A stretch of DNA of 64,000 nucleotides from Silene noctiflora (Eukaryota; Streptophyta; Magnoliopsida; Caryophyllales; Caryophyllaceae): the NCBI GenBank assembly GCA_009801015.1, contig VHZZ01000234.1, positions 102,102 through 166,101 of the forward strand. The letters are read 5' to 3'. The notes under the pieces were generated by a model. The model had not been told where the DNA came from and searched no databases. It worked only from the letters and a program-made list of their open reading frames with translations. The stretch's first letter is position 1. Each line of letters opens with the position of its first letter. Shown in pieces: positions 35,401 through 48,957 of this stretch. The position numbers and the translations under genes were made by a program.

Positions 35401-37690
35401 TAGGATAATAGCAATTTTTTTCCTAACGCACCTTCACGTCAGCTGTAAATGCAGCAGCAGCCATAAAACGACCATTAGGAGATAAGGAAGCCATATGGTT
35501 CTTCAGCTGATTGGTGTCAACCGTACCCAATGATTTTCCAGTTTTCCCATGCCAAAGTTTAATTTCAGTTGCTGGAAAAAATTTTTATCACATTCAGATC
35601 TCAACAACTGAGAATCATTATTTACAATAGATAGTCTTGTAATATCATTGAATGCTAAGTTACAGTACTGTAGAAACAAATCAGACATTCAGCTTACGAG
35701 AAGGGAGTGAAGATGTTAAACATAAATGCACAATATAAGCTTTTCACCAAACCAGAAAACCAAAGGCACAAAAGCGTCAAACAGATTCAAATTTGATTAT
35801 TTATGATACTTCTTTCCCTACAGCCCTCAGTTTACAAAAATGCCTTCGTTTCGGGCTAGAACCCTTACTGGTACAAGATATAAGTACACACATATACTGA
35901 ACTCAAGTTTGGTGGTGAAGGCTAGAACAATTTTTTTTCAACAGAGAAACTAACAGGAGGAAAAAGTATCACGACAGGAAATACCTTCCGAACAAGAGGC
36001 TACAATGGTACTTCCATCAGCACTGCCAAAACTTGCAACAGTTGAGAATAGACTTAAAATTTCATGTTTATCATGGACTTTATGATGTTGCCACTTAATT
36101 TCGGGAAGAGGAAGCTTCTGTTTACTTCCATCAGAAGGTTTAGCCTTGTCTTCCCCATACAGGTACAATGATGAACCAGTAAGAGCCTGAGTAGCCACTA
36201 CAATTGAAGACGCATCATCAACAAATGCAACATCTACCGGCTGGTTTCCAGCAGGCAGGTTTATACGCAAAAACCTGCAATGTACAAAAGAATTACTGAT
36301 TTTCAATACCACTGCTCTCAAATTCTAAATAACGGTTACTCATAGGACATATGGCGTAGTACACAGTACATACTTGAAACTTTTGTTGGAAACATCATCC
36401 AGTTTAAAGATACGGACTACACCATCAGCACAGGCTGCAAGACGACAAAAAAAAAATCATTACAAACATGCGAAAAATTCTTTTCAATAATGAAAATGGA
36501 GAATAATTCATCTAAAATAAGAAGGAAACATGAGCCAAAACTTTTAACAAAGCAAGCGAAACATGATTAATCAAGACCATTGGACCACTCCAACTGTTCT
36601 AATAGAAATACAGTGGAAAGACAGAAGCGCGATTACCTCATAAAACCTCATTAAAGGTTTAAAACAGTCCTTAGCTACCAATGCAACCACCAATATGAAA
36701 TTAGTGAGACATAGGGTTTGGAAGTAACTACTACGCCAGATTCGAGGAGATACAACTATAGACCATCATAAAATGACCTAAGCTCCTAAAATCATCAACT
36801 ATACAAACATATCAACATTCATCGACAACCGTCTACGGCCTCAGACACAAACTTTCAAAAATATAAAACGATCGTTTTCTGTTACATTGAGCCCTGCACC
36901 TTGCAGCCTCATACACCCTCCGTCCCAATCATTTCTTTACCTTTGATTACCTCTCACAAAGAATTTGAAACAAATGAATGGAACACTACCGATGCAACTA
37001 ATTAAGGACGGCTACCTAGTTCTCTATCATCAAAATTCAAACATGTTACTTCTATAATACTATTACCACGATCATTTCATCACATGTGAAATTGTTAATT
37101 ATCTCGGCGTATACCTGTATACGAAACGAAAAACCTCAATATGATTCGAAATAACACCTAACAAAAGCTCAAACCATCGGCAAACAAATCAACAAAACAA
37201 ATTTTGAAGATCATCAAATGAAACAAAACTAATCAGCTCAAAAGAGCATCACCTGTAGCCAAACTCCGGCCGTCGGCCGAAAAACAAACTCCGCCAACAG
37301 AATCACCGTGACCTTTCAACGTATTAAGATCCAAAGGATGATGTTTCTTGCTATGTTCCTACACAAGATTCAATCACATTTTCAAAATTCACAATCTCCA
37401 CAACATTTCTCCAATTCAAAACCCTAATTAGCAACAATTAAACAATAAATTATCATAATCAAGATGATCACCTTATCAGCGGCATGAGAATGATGCTTCG
37501 ATTGAGATTTCTTGGAAACATTACCAGATTTCGTAGTTTTTTTCGGGTTATTAGCGTCATTAACAAGCTCCGCTTTCGCAAGAGATTCAACCTCGGATTT
37601 TTGCTTCTTGAAGTAATTGCCGAAGATTAGAAACGCGATGATTGCGCCGAGAATTATTGATAGAAGTATGATCGGAAGTAATGGATCCAT
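32431..37690 (-). CDS. Membrane-anchored WD40 protein, transducin beta-like protein 2 (TBL2) homologue
   Basis: Ten exons rebuilt on the minus strand with consistent phases: 37690-37472, 37358-37253, 36434-36374, 36274-35985, 35571-35432, 34874-34800, 34115-34025, 33499-33296, 32647-32603, 32516-32431; 438 residues. Residues 4-24 are a hydrophobic anchor (LLPIILLSIILGAIIAFL) followed by a Lys-rich linker, then a WD40 propeller from about residue 74: TLKGHGDSVGGVCFS, LATACADGVVRIF, TEIKLWHGKTG, KGHKSAVTCLCFSPN, ASKDGTMKIWNI, and the last blade DITCITWAP...LATSGVDKKVKLW. An N-terminal anchor plus propeller is the layout of TBL2, an ER protein that in animals binds the stress kinase PERK; the plant role is unknown. 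Small exon 9 (45 nt) is easily missed. It is 1.4 kb from the KEULE-like gene, same strand. Confidence 0.93.
33648..33905. repeat. Inverted-repeat MITE candidate in TBL2-like intron 7
   Basis: CTCCCTCCCAACTCCAATTT at 33650 is inverted as GTAAATTGGAGTTGAATGGAG near 33880-33901, bracketing about 250 bp of AT-rich sequence in the intron between exons 8 and 7. The right flank continues with repeated TTCCAGAATGT phrases (33912 and 33990). No clear target duplication found. Confidence 0.5.
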
Positions 37691-39103
37691 TTTTTCGATT
37701 TTTTGGCGTAAACCCTAGAAATTGATGATTAATGATTTATGATGATGAGAAAGGGGGAAAATGTGTAGTATAGCCGTACAGTGAAGTATGGGGAATTGGG
37801 GAGTGCAATTTCGAGACAACGGTTTGGTTCGGAAAAATACAATAAAAACAAACAAATAAATGCGGAACGGTCGGTGTTATTGAGTTTCGGTTAGTGGTGA
37901 TAACGAGGTGAGGCGAGCCGAGTTCGAACATCACCTTCCTCGACTTGTGCTGCGAAACTCGAGCTCGAGCTTATCTGATCTTTTAAAAAAAAATGCGCTC
38001 ATTATCAAACTTGCGCGTTTAAATCCGACTCAAGCTCAACTCAAACCTATATATAATTGTTAAATTTTCATTCACCGGATTGGAAGATTATATATGGAAA
38101 TATTAGACGAATTAATGATATAATCATGGTGCGGAGTATAATTTTTTTTACAAGATAAGAGCAAGATCTTATCTAATCACACAACTTCGAGCAGTTCGCA
38201 AGCCTTTCGAGCTGAGCGCCCGGTTTGACTCATTAAGCTCCTACTTGCTCGCGATTTGTCCCGTCTCATTATTATCACCCCTAGTTTATGTATTATTAAT
38301 GTGTAGAAGTTTGGGCGTCAAAGACAATTAATGTTAGGGTTGCGATCGATACGATTACGTAACTTTGGAATTGTATAAGGAATGATTACGGACAATGTTA
38401 TCGATGTGGAGCAGGTTTTTGTCTTTTGCTTTTCGGATGTACGTGATAATATTGGGGTTTTGGAGGCCAACCGTGGCACTTTGATAAGTTTGTTTGGTGT
38501 TTTCATCGACCTATTTTCCAGAGCGGTTCATATACCCCGCTAAAATTTGGTGATGGAAAGGCAGCAATTCAGTCATTTTGGTAGATGTTGTTACACGGAC
38601 ATATGCGGTGGTTTTAGGCCTGATCATTTTACTTGCAGTGGTGTTCTTATTGCTTTGATTACCTGATAATACAATGCAGTGTTTGTCAGTTGCACTGTCC
38701 TGTGGTGAAGTTGGGTATGCTTGTTTACCGTCTTTTATGTCTTTATCTGTCGCTTTTAGTTGTAATTCATTAGCTCTATGAGATGGGAAGGAACGATGAG
38801 CTGACATTGACTACAGTGAATAAGAAGTTCGCAAACTTACAAGCTGTGGAAGAGATTTTACAGGAGAAAATGACATCGACAGCTCCTATCTGTACTAATC
38901 CGTATATCAGCCTATATCAAGCACTTTCAGTGCAGCTGAATCCTACTGTTTTCGGAACTCTATATTTGAAGAAAGAGACGGTACAGATAAAAATAAACAA
39001 AAATTCTAGTTACAGTACTTTGATCATGTACTAAGGCGTCTTTCCTGCGCCTGTAAGCATCTTTACTGCGCCTGTAATCACTCAGGGGAATTGCTCAGAT
39101 TAA
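37691..39103. other. Intergenic: TBL2-like promoter and KEULE-like 3' UTR
   Basis: 37892-38283 looks like a hAT-type element: ends TAGTGGTGATAACGAG and, reversed, TAGGGGTGATAATAATGAG, with a CGAGCTCGAGC-rich interior. It lies about 200 bp upstream of the TBL2-like start codon, so within its promoter region. The 98-codon minus frame at 38511-38807 and the 83-codon plus frame at 38783-39034 have no domain; this part is more likely 3' UTR of the KEULE-like gene. Confidence 0.5.
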
Positions 39104-42100
39104 TCAGATCCTAAGGCCATCCATTGACAGGCCTTTCTCTTGAAACATCTTCAGTTTCTGCACAGTACGATCAAGAACATGAGCGACATTCAATTATATC
39201 ACGTACTTTGACACTCAAGGACCAGGATATCAGGATATGTACGCGACAACACGTAGAAAAAGCATGGGCAAGACAGATAGAGAAAGACAGGGGCGAAAGA
39301 AACGTACAGTGATATATTGAGGAGGATCATCTATACTAGTAGCACCAAGTACGACCTCCCTCCTAAGTTTCGATGTGAGCTTGTAACAAACTCGGATCTA
39401 AAACAGGGCAGTGACATACTGATCAGCAAATTAATTACACTGTAATTGAAGATGAAGGTAAGGAAGTTACCTCAGATCTAGTAGCCCCTCCAATGACAAA
39501 TATGAAAATACGTGATCCCATCATATTGGCGGCATGCTTCAGTACCGAGTCACTGAGTGAAGAACAAAAAGTTCAATTATAAATGATGCTTCTAACCTAG
39601 AAATTAAGTCTGAAGAATAAGAAGCAATGTTACCCGCTTCCGTCATCAGAATGATGAGGACGTGCCCATGTTGCTGTCCTTCTTGATCGCACTGAACGAG
39701 GGCCAGTTGTTGTAGTAGGGGTACTTGACGTACTCTGACTTCGACTATGTTGATTGGTGTTTGAACTTGGTTCGTTAATGTACTGATAGTCATCTTTTGA
39801 CAACTCGCCTTTGTTAACTTCTTCTATCAAATCCTGAAAAACAGGATACTGAGCTTTTACAATGTGCCTTACTAGCCGAAAATGTAACCTCACAGTATCT
39901 TTGAGGACAGTTTTACCTCAAGCATAGGGTAAAATTTGGACAATGCCCATGATTCCTCCTCAGCATTCGTTTTATCTTTTCTTACAGAGATTTTCTTCTG
40001 GTAATGCATAGATCAGGAAAAAACACAAGTTAAAATATCCAATGTCATTTGCAGTGACTGTTATTAGCATCTAAGTAAACTTATAATACCCTTTTTCCAT
40101 CAAAAGTTAGAGAGAAATTTCCGCTTGATTTCTTTTTAGCATCCGGCGATCCTGCAAGGAGTCGCATGTTTTTCACAGACTTCATGTCTTCGGTTGACAA
40201 TTTGGCTAACTGGAAACAAGGGAGCAAAAAATAAGATATATTGCCTAGAGTGAAGAATAATAGAAGTGCTTTTCTCCTTGTTTGACATCGGTGAGACGTA
40301 TCATGTATGTAATTCTTCTCTTTATTCTACACATACATCATTTGATCGCACAATGGCCAGTGCTTAACCATAGTGTCGGGAATGCAATAAACATAAGCAT
40401 AACACTAAAACGAGCTAAGGAGTACATCTCAAGTTGTTAATGCAGAGTTGGTTGCGGATGTATTTTCACCTGCATTATATTTCACCAAACAAAAATGTGC
40501 ACACACATAAAATATTTTTCACCCAGCAGTCAATTTCAGACTACCTAAGGTTGCGGATATGTATAGCTCATAATCAGAAAACTCTTCTTACCTGCATTAT
40601 TTTTGTTGCCTTGTCTCCTTCAAACTTATCGGGGTGCACTGAGGCATAAATCATTAGCAGGCGCAATTTATTCTCAACAGAAGCATCCTGGATACAGCCG
40701 AGTTTATTCAAGAGTATAGAATTGTTCTTCTATATACAGGTTATATAAGTAGATATTTTATATCTAATACGGAGTATCAAATATGAGCACCAAGGCAAAA
40801 CCTGATTTGCCCTCAAATAGGCGATGACCTCTTTTGTTGCTGCATCTCCAAAGACGATATCCTGCTCCAACTGTCCAAGGTCCCGGAGCCCCATCTCCCG
40901 TATAAGCTTGTTGATTTTTCCAGCAATCTGCACTACAACAACATCAACCCAGTGACTCAAAGGCTCCCGCTCATGGCAAGGTAAGGAGGTCGGGTGTATG
41001 CAGCCAAATGACAGTAGTAGTGCCTGATAAAACTCTGACGGACAATTCAAAGTTATTTCAAACTAAGTAATTGAGTTATTGAGTTATGAACTCAAGTCCT
41101 GTGCAGACTATAAGAAATGAAACCGTATATGTAGTCAAAGAATCCAACCTCCACGTGCAAAGAAAGCCTCTGCATCTGTTCAGTGTACTGTGGTAAAGCT
41201 TGAACCATCTTTTGCAAGTCCCTAGTAGAAAGTTCAGCTCCATCCCTGCATGAAGTCAGTACTCTCCATGAGCATTTTTCAGCTACGATTCTATTCAAAT
41301 CTGAATTTAACATACAAGATTAACAAAAATATAAAGGATCAAGTCTCAAGGGTATAATAACCGATGCAAGATGGTTATCACGATAAGCTAAAATTGGAAA
41401 TTTATTTACATATATGCTAGAGAAGTTTCCAGGAGCATCAAGTAATCTCTCCAAACCTTGAGGCTTGACTCAGCTGCGCAGCTTTGTTCTTGGATGCAAA
41501 GTTGGTCATCTTGTCATAAAGCCGTTCACTAGCCTGGGAGATCCCGAGGTTTGTTAAGACATTTTCTTTGACATATCAAACTTTTAGATAAGATTTAATT
41601 CCAAGGAACATACTTCTGCAATATGTAAGTGACGGATCTCTAGCCATACAGGATCGGTGTCATCCAGAATAATTTCTTGTCTCTCTGGCTGACCAGTTGC
41701 TTTGTTAGCCACCTATCATGAAAAGTAGTTGTTTTGGTAAATAAAACAACATTACCCTAGTTATCTCAAGAGCTCCGGTAAATGGAAAACTAAAGGTGAA
41801 AGTCGATATTGGTTGACCACCAAAAGTCAAATAGGTACAATAAATTTATAATGAGGGTAGTATAAGACAGACCTCTAAGACTAATTTGTTTCCATCCACC
41901 TCCAGCAAGTCATGGCACATGGCATCATAAGTCCACTCATGTATCACTGGAGCAATCTGGAGAGTACATCGAAGATAGTGTAAAAAAACATTTGAATAAG
42001 ATACAAAAAAAAAGCCATTTGAAATATTCAGATTACCTGGTCAACAGATCTGTCGAGTATAAGCAACTCGCATGATTCCTTTTGCGGAAAGTTGGGAATT

Positions 42101-45100
42101 GTGGATTTATATTTTGTCAAATAGTCCCAAACTGCGGAAGCAAGCTTTGACGGAACTAACTCGTGTGGAGCTGCTGTATCAGGGTCCTTCGCAGTTTGGT
42201 ATCGAACATAAGGGAGCTCCTACAGAAAAGAACATGTACCGAGATGTTAAATGCATTGTATCACAATCATAATCACAATAGCAATATAACCAGACTCCTA
42301 AAAGCCAAAATTATGAGTTAAAACCTTGAGCATTTATGATTTAATACGTGACGCATTAAGGAGCAGAAGTGAGGGTCAATCACATCAACTTTTGTGAAAC
42401 TCAGAGCAAACATTTTAAAACTACTCCGTCCATTTCACAGTTCACAAGTTAAATGAATCACTGCTGAGTACCAGCCTTCAAATCTTCAGTAGTTGCCAAC
42501 TCAGAAAAATAGGTTTACAGACGTATTTTCTAGAAGAAATTTCTAGCATGAACTAATAAATACAATGACATTTAAAAAAAAGTGAAGAAAGAAACATTTA
42601 GATTGATCCGTAGATGAAACAAAAATATATAGACGTGTACCTTGAGTGAAGCAAAGACCGTGGCAATTCGAAGAGCCATTGTGTTCATACAAGCATCAAA
42701 TTTCCGAGCATTTTGTGAAGTCTCCCCATAAAGCTCCTCCAAAGCCATGCCGTGATCAGTAACAAACACCTGTATCAGCATCACTTGGATAAATCAATCA
42801 AGCATCACCTATTCACAGGTAAATATACCATGATATTGGAGAAAGGAGACTAAACAGGTATTTTATTTGTGATATTCCCGATTTATATCATATTTATGTC
42901 GATAAATTGCGTGCTAGTAAGGAAGAATTAAATGGCATGCAAGGTTTAAGATACAAAGTCAAGTTCTTCAAACTCCGAATATGCAATGAGAGAACTGTAA
43001 CAGACGGGCTTAATACCTGGCTATCCACAGGAAAGAACTCCAAATTCATCTGCACATTTACAGAAAAAGAAGTATTTTAACAGATGCCATTTTGAACTGT
43101 CAATAAGCAACAAAAGAACTGCATCTAACCTCTCTTAATGCACCTATACGAGGTACCACGCTCATATCACTCTTAATATGATTAACTAATTCCTTCGGCA
43201 CAGGTCCGCTGAAAAACACAAATGCTCTGGAAAGACAGATACAAAAGCAACAGCAAGAAATTAATACGGAGTATCAAAGAACATAATGCCTTGCAAAATA
43301 ACTGAGAATCAAGGCATGCGAGGTTGCATACTTTTTGTATAGGGGCTCTCTTCCTGACATGTCTGACAAGAACATGACAATGCTGCAACAAGGCAAGAGG
43401 ATAATTAGACATGTCTCTTGATTATTTGCTGACAAGCGAATGACTGACAAACAAGTTCTAGCAGCAAACAGTATTCCAGGAATCCAAGTCTAACTTTCAT
43501 TGTCTGGACTACCTACATATTTTGCACGCCTCTTTATTTAGATATCCATAACCGTCATTTAAACGGCTTAATGTGAGCCTATTTAGTGCCTTATTCGACC
43601 TTTCATACAAAAGTTTTACAAATTCAAGAGTACAAAAGCAGTCCAATCACTGAAGCACTTAAGTTTTACAGTCCAATAACTGAAGCGCTTAATTTTTACA
43701 AATTGTAAAAGGAACAACTTACTTCTCTTTTGTGGGCTGAATGAAGTAAATGGCCTCTAACGATGGCATTGGTTCCCTTCTCCTGAACAAATCTTCGACC
43801 ACTGTAGTTAAAAAAAAAATATGAGTCAACAACGAAAACACAAGGCCAAAACATTGTTGCCAAAGATTATGAATAAATTATCAGTATACTTCTGAGTTCT
43901 AATTATGAAGCTCAGATATCACTCAATAAGATAGAAGAAACTAAACCTATAACAATCTTGCTAGGAAGATGTCATAAGTTCTACAGGAGAAACATGTCCT
44001 CTAGCTTCTATTTGTTACAAGTGAAGACATCGATTGAAGGGCAACAAAGAGACGAAACCCATTTACAAAAAGACGCATAGGGAGTGAACGGGACTTCACT
44101 TACAAAGGAGAACTGGAAATGACATGAATTCTAGCTATGGAACATAATGAGGAAAACGGAATGCATATTCACGTTCAGATTTATGAAGTTAAAAGTCCTG
44201 ATGGTCTAAAAAAAAAAAAGGCAAGGAAACTCACATGAAATTCCCTGATCAGTGATATCTGCCATCTTGCATGATGAGGACATAACTTTTACAGTGATCT
44301 TGTCCATGATTAGCACCTAGAAGGAACAGCACAGCTTGAACTATATCTCAGACAAGAACAAGAAATGCCGTATCAAAGATAACGAGGAGATCAATTTTCA
44401 CACAGCCGCCACACGGAACATTAAAGGGTACTGTAAGATTTGAGCAAAAGGAGGTGGCTGCTGGCAAATAGGTGAAGTAATGACACTAATTGTTGCTGAT
44501 ATCACGATAGCCAAAGGAGCGATGGTCGTGTGTTCTTAACCCTTCTCACGTACATCATTCATTATTCCTCCATCCTCCCGTCATACTAAAACTACAGTAC
44601 TACTCATTGCAGCAACCATAAGTCATCTATGAAATAGATTTTGTAAAATAAACTTAAACATACCTTCCATGCTTTTGAATCAGCTGAAGTTGATTTGAGC
44701 ATCTCGTATAAAAGTCCTGAAATTGCGCGTATTAGCAAAAGAAACCATCTCTATAAGCGCCAAGAGCAACGAAATTGTGCTTAATGCTCAAATACAAGCT
44801 GCAGTTTTAAACAACTCCTAAGAATAATCTTCACTTGGAAAAGGTCTCATGTTATAGTGATGGTGTCCATCCCATATAACAAGGCTAAATTTCAACAATG
44901 CATTCAATGGAAGCTAATGATACATCATACAAACGCGTGATCTTTCATCCAACGAGAAATACTCGTCACAATCTAACAATACCTAATATGATAAAGTCCA
45001 ACTAAGTAGTCACCATTTCACACCTCCGTGCCTCTATTAATGAATGAATTTTGTTGAAAACTTCTTTTGCTACAAAATTGAGATATGAATTCTGTATTAA

Positions 45101-46004
45101 TGGGCCTGCGCCACATCCATAAGGCGGGGAGATAGTCCACTCATAAGTTCAAATGAAGTTTCGTCCTATAACCAATTGGCAATGGATGGGATAACTCTTT
45201 AATTTAGAAACTGATCAACTATCTCCTTTTCTCCGACGTTTGACATTCACATAAACATAAATAAACAACAAATTTCAATACAATGTTCTCCATTTGACTT
45301 TTACATGCTCCCTAAGATGACATGGTATCCATTTTTTTGCATCTATAATATACATCTTTTTTTTTTATCACATTTCTCCGTCATAAGCTTGTGACACGTC
45401 ACAAATGAACACATCATTGTTCAATAGGCAAAATGTATCTGAACATATCATTGGCAAAATGTCAAAACTTTAAAGATACTACTGGCCTACTGCCTCTTGT
45501 TTAATAGATTCGTAATTACGTTTAATTAAAATACTCCTCATAAATAAATAATCCGTAAAAAATAAATAATTTATTGAAAAGTAAGTACTTCTACACAATG
45601 AACACATGTTCGCTCAAATTCAACATTTGGCTAATATATATATATGAGGAATATTTTAATCAAATATATGTAATTGAAGCGAATGAAAGAATTAATATTC
45701 CATTTTCATATGTTCAATTCGTTCAAAATTATCTTCTCATATTTTAAACAAACGTATGAAAATAGAAATTTTTGATAATTTTCATTCTACAATTTCTCTC
45801 TAACTTCAAATCTAACTCCGCCACTACGAACAATCAAGCTGACATTTTCTCAAAATTAAACGGAAATCAATCAAAAACAAAACAAAATTCCGCAGGAATC
45901 GAAAAAGAGAGCAAGAGAGACGCACTATCACGGCCAACCATGCGGAAATTCTTGTGCTCGTTGGGGCGACCGCGCGCCGAGCCCTCGGAATCGGAGAACG
46001 ACAT
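39104..46004 (-). CDS. Sec1/Munc18-family SNARE-binding protein, KEULE-like
   Basis: Vesicle-fusion regulator that binds syntaxin-type SNAREs; Arabidopsis KEULE acts with KNOLLE at the cell plate. 21 exons with matching phases give 663 residues (KEULE about 666). Exons: 46004-45926, 44716-44664, 44316-44235, 43801-43723, 43382-43332, 43226-43130, 43049-43017, 42769-42641, 42219-42037, 41956-41873, 41712-41614, 41533-41457, 41245-41149, 40927-40802, 40687-40592, 40209-40090, 39997-39917, 39833-39634, 39552-39471, 39397-39308, 39157-39104. It starts [12 protein letters not shown]; seen are [40 protein letters not shown] and [14 protein letters not shown], all Sec1-domain hallmarks. Residues about 540-590 form a Ser/Thr-rich loop ending RRTATWARP, a KEULE-type feature. 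The last exon codes [17 protein letters not shown]. The plus-strand frame at 45772-46146 is antisense to exon 1 and the leader. KEULE versus SEC1A/B paralogy is unresolved. Confidence 0.95.
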
Positions 46005-47353
46005 TTCCAGAAAAAAGATCGATGCTTTTGAATCGCTAAAATTGGAGCTTCGAGAAAGAGTAACAATGGCGGAAATGGAGAAATTTAGAAGAGAGAGAAA
46101 AAGAAAACAGAGGGAAATGGAAGAGAAAATGTGGGACGAGAAATAAGGCGGGGTGTAAGAAGAGATCGTTATGTTTTCTGTGGGCGTGGGTCCCTCCTTT
46201 GCCCTCAACTGAACAATTCTTTTTACCAGAAGTCTCCCTTGTCACGGGTCAAGTATCACTCTTTTAGATAAGAATAAAGCAAGAGTGTCTACCCAAGTGG
46301 GTATTATTTGATCCGTCACAAACTTGTGATGGATATCGTCTGTCACAAATGAAAATTTGTGTATTACGAGAACGGAGTCGCTACTTTAATGTGAACTACA
46401 CGCTCGTACATGATAACCTGCAAATTATGCACTCCAAATCAACCACCTTTTTTAGGGGTGACGATCGAGACTATTTTTATTTTTTAATTCCGTAATGTGA
46501 AATACGTTGTTGATTTCTGTAACTCTTTTTTTTTTTTTTATCGTTAATCGAAGCCATAGTAATTCTTTTATTTTGTAGGAGTATCTATTCAATAACTGAT
46601 AGCAAAGACTTTTAGTAAAAACCTATTTCATATAATTTCTAACAGTGTCATTACTTTTACAATTTAGGTATTATTGCTACACTAAATTGCACAATAATTT
46701 CATAATATAAAAATGTATCATAAACGGTCTCTTAAAATACCTACACTTACACTTATGTATAAGGACAAGGACGAATCTAATAATAATATTGTCCAAGTAA
46801 TAACTTAAATAAAAATGAATGAAAGTTGAATGTTTCTGGAAGAAAGACAATGGGAGGAATATTTGATGGCATGTTAAGTCTTCTCTTGTCTTCGGTCTCG
46901 ACGTCTTATGGCAATGGACTTTGAACGTGTTATGCATGTTCTTACTACTACTATTTCATTACTACAAGATAAGGTCTCCCACAAATATTGGCATTGACTA
47001 CACAATTAACCACTTCTTCTGCGTCCCTCTTTAAAGGGATTTTTTTTTTGTTTTGACAAAGTTATACTTCTACTATTTTGTAGAAACATAGAGGTTTTAT
47101 TACATACACATAGACCTGTCAAACGGGTCGGGTCTCGGGTCGGGTCGAATACGGGTCGGGTTATACGGGTTACGGGTCGGGTTAGGGTCAGAATACGGGT
47201 TAAGAAATAATTTATAACGTCTTTTTTAATCTATTTTTTTATTTTAAAAAATAATTTTTAAAAAGGTAAAACATATTTTTAAAATTAATATTTTAATCAT
47301 ATTCAACGTTCACATTAATTATTTCAACGTTTACATTAATTATATTGACATAA
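46005..47353. other. Upstream flank of the KEULE-like gene up to gap 2
   Basis: The first 200 bp is CT-rich leader on the gene strand. 46233-46364 is a short GTGACGG-family copy (TCTCCCTTGTCACGGGTC...CCGTCACAAACTTGTG...AAAATTTGTG). 47110-47205 is a GGGTCGGGT-rich repeat beginning TAGACCTGTCAAACGGG, hAT-like. No coding region. Confidence 0.55.
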
Positions 47354-48121
47354 NNNNNNNNNNNNNNNNNNNNNNNNNNNNNNNNNNNNNNNNNNNNNNN
47401 NNNNNNNNNNNNNNNNNNNNNNNNNNNNNNNNNNNNNNNNNNNNNNNNNNNNNNNNNNNNNNNNNNNNNNNNNNNNNNNNNNNNNNNNNNNNNNNNNNNN
47501 NNNNNNNNNNNNNNNNNNNNNNNNNNNNNNNNNNNNNNNNNNNNNNNNNNNNNNNNNNNNNNNNNNNNNNNNNNNNNNNNNNNNNNNNNNNNNNNNNNNN
47601 NNNNNNNNNNNNNNNNNNNNNNNNNNNNNNNNNNNNNNNNNNNNNNNNNNNNNNNNNNNNNNNNNNNNNNNNNNNNNNNNNNNNNNNNNNNNNNNNNNNN
47701 NNNNNNNNNNNNNNNNNNNNNNNNNNNNNNNNNNNNNNNNNNNNNNNNNNNNNNNNNNNNNNNNNNNNNNNNNNNNNNNNNNNNNNNNNNNNNNNNNNNN
47801 NNNNNNNNNNNNNNNNNNNNNNNNNNNNNNNNNNNNNNNNNNNNNNNNNNNNNNNNNNNNNNNNNNNNNNNNNNNNNNNNNNNNNNNNNNNNNNNNNNNN
47901 NNNNNNNNNNNNNNNNNNNNNNNNNNNNNNNNNNNNNNNNNNNNNNNNNNNNNNNNNNNNNNNNNNNNNNNNNNNNNNNNNNNNNNNNNNNNNNNNNNNN
48001 NNNNNNNNNNNNNNNNNNNNNNNNNNNNNNNNNNNNNNNNNNNNNNNNNNNNNNNNNNNNNNNNNNNNNNNNNNNNNNNNNNNNNNNNNNNNNNNNNNNN
48101 NNNNNNNNNNNNNNNNNNNNN
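47354..48121. other. Assembly gap 2 (768 N)
   Basis: Run of N. It probably holds, or lies near, the missing 5' exons of the DHHC gene. The minus-strand open frame across it is an artefact. Confidence 0.99.
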
Positions 48122-48957
48122 TAGTGTGATGTTTTTGGGGTTTTCTTGGTTTTGCTTCTATTGCTGTATTGATATCCTGTTGTGGATTAATGGAGTCAAC
48201 TTTATCGTATTCCCTCCGTCTCATGAACGGTGTTTTAATCAAAGGTGAACAAATGATTGGGGGTTCGGACAGAAAGAGTAATTTTTATTGTGTGATGTTC
48301 AATTATGGGTTTTTATTGATCCCCTTGCCTTCATGGATTGGTAGAGTCAACTTTATGGTACTTCCTCTGTTGCAATTATTTGTTTATCGTTTGTATTCTT
48401 TGTGAGCCGTATTTTTAAGCAAAAGTGAACAAATGATTGGAACAAAGAGGGTAAAAAATGTTTAATTTTGGTAAAATAATTGATTTGGGTTTGCTTGAAA
48501 TGTCTACTCCCTTATTGGATTGAACAAGTGGATATGAAAACCGGATTTTGTTAGGTGCTTTCATCTGTATTTCCTTCAGTAATGGCTTGTTTTGGTATCA
48601 TCAGAAAAATTGACACTTTTTCGAGTTGGTTTAAGCTAATTTGTATGCTCACTGATCATCATGTATAGATGTAGTCATAGTTGTGATTTTTTTTATATGA
48701 AAAGTAAATGTGGAAGTTTAGCTTGATCGAGTCTTAGGATAGGATAAAGGTGGTGGTGGGACTGTGGGAGGGGGTTAAGAACCACGGTTACCATATTCAA
48801 GAGGGTCACCCAACCTAAGATTTTTATTTCCTCGTCATCTTTGTTTGAAGAAACACTATTCGTGGTCTTGGCATTGTAGAATAATGACTGTATATCAGCT
48901 AGTTTGAATGATTAGGAGGCATGACTAACTTATGGAGGTTTCATTCTTAACTTGTAG
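48122..48957. other. Intron or leader of the DHHC gene with Stowaway copies
   Basis: Non-coding. Two degenerate Stowaway-like copies: 48208-48283 (TTCCCTCCGTCTCATGAACG...AACAAATGATTGGG) and 48360-48455 (CTTCCTCTGTTGCAATTATTTG...AACAAATGATTGGAAC). They account for the 78-codon frame at 48169-48405, which is not a gene. Confidence 0.55.

Noticed and set aside
38511-38807. 98-codon minus-strand frame downstream of the KEULE-like gene
   Set aside because: No domain or codon-bias support; better read as 3' UTR.
45772-46146. 124-codon plus-strand frame at 45772-46146
   Set aside because: Lies antisense to exon 1 and the leader of the KEULE-like gene; Lys/Glu-rich from the CT-rich opposite strand.
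47340-48242. 300-codon minus-strand frame across gap 2
   Set aside because: Same artefact: it is built mainly of N.
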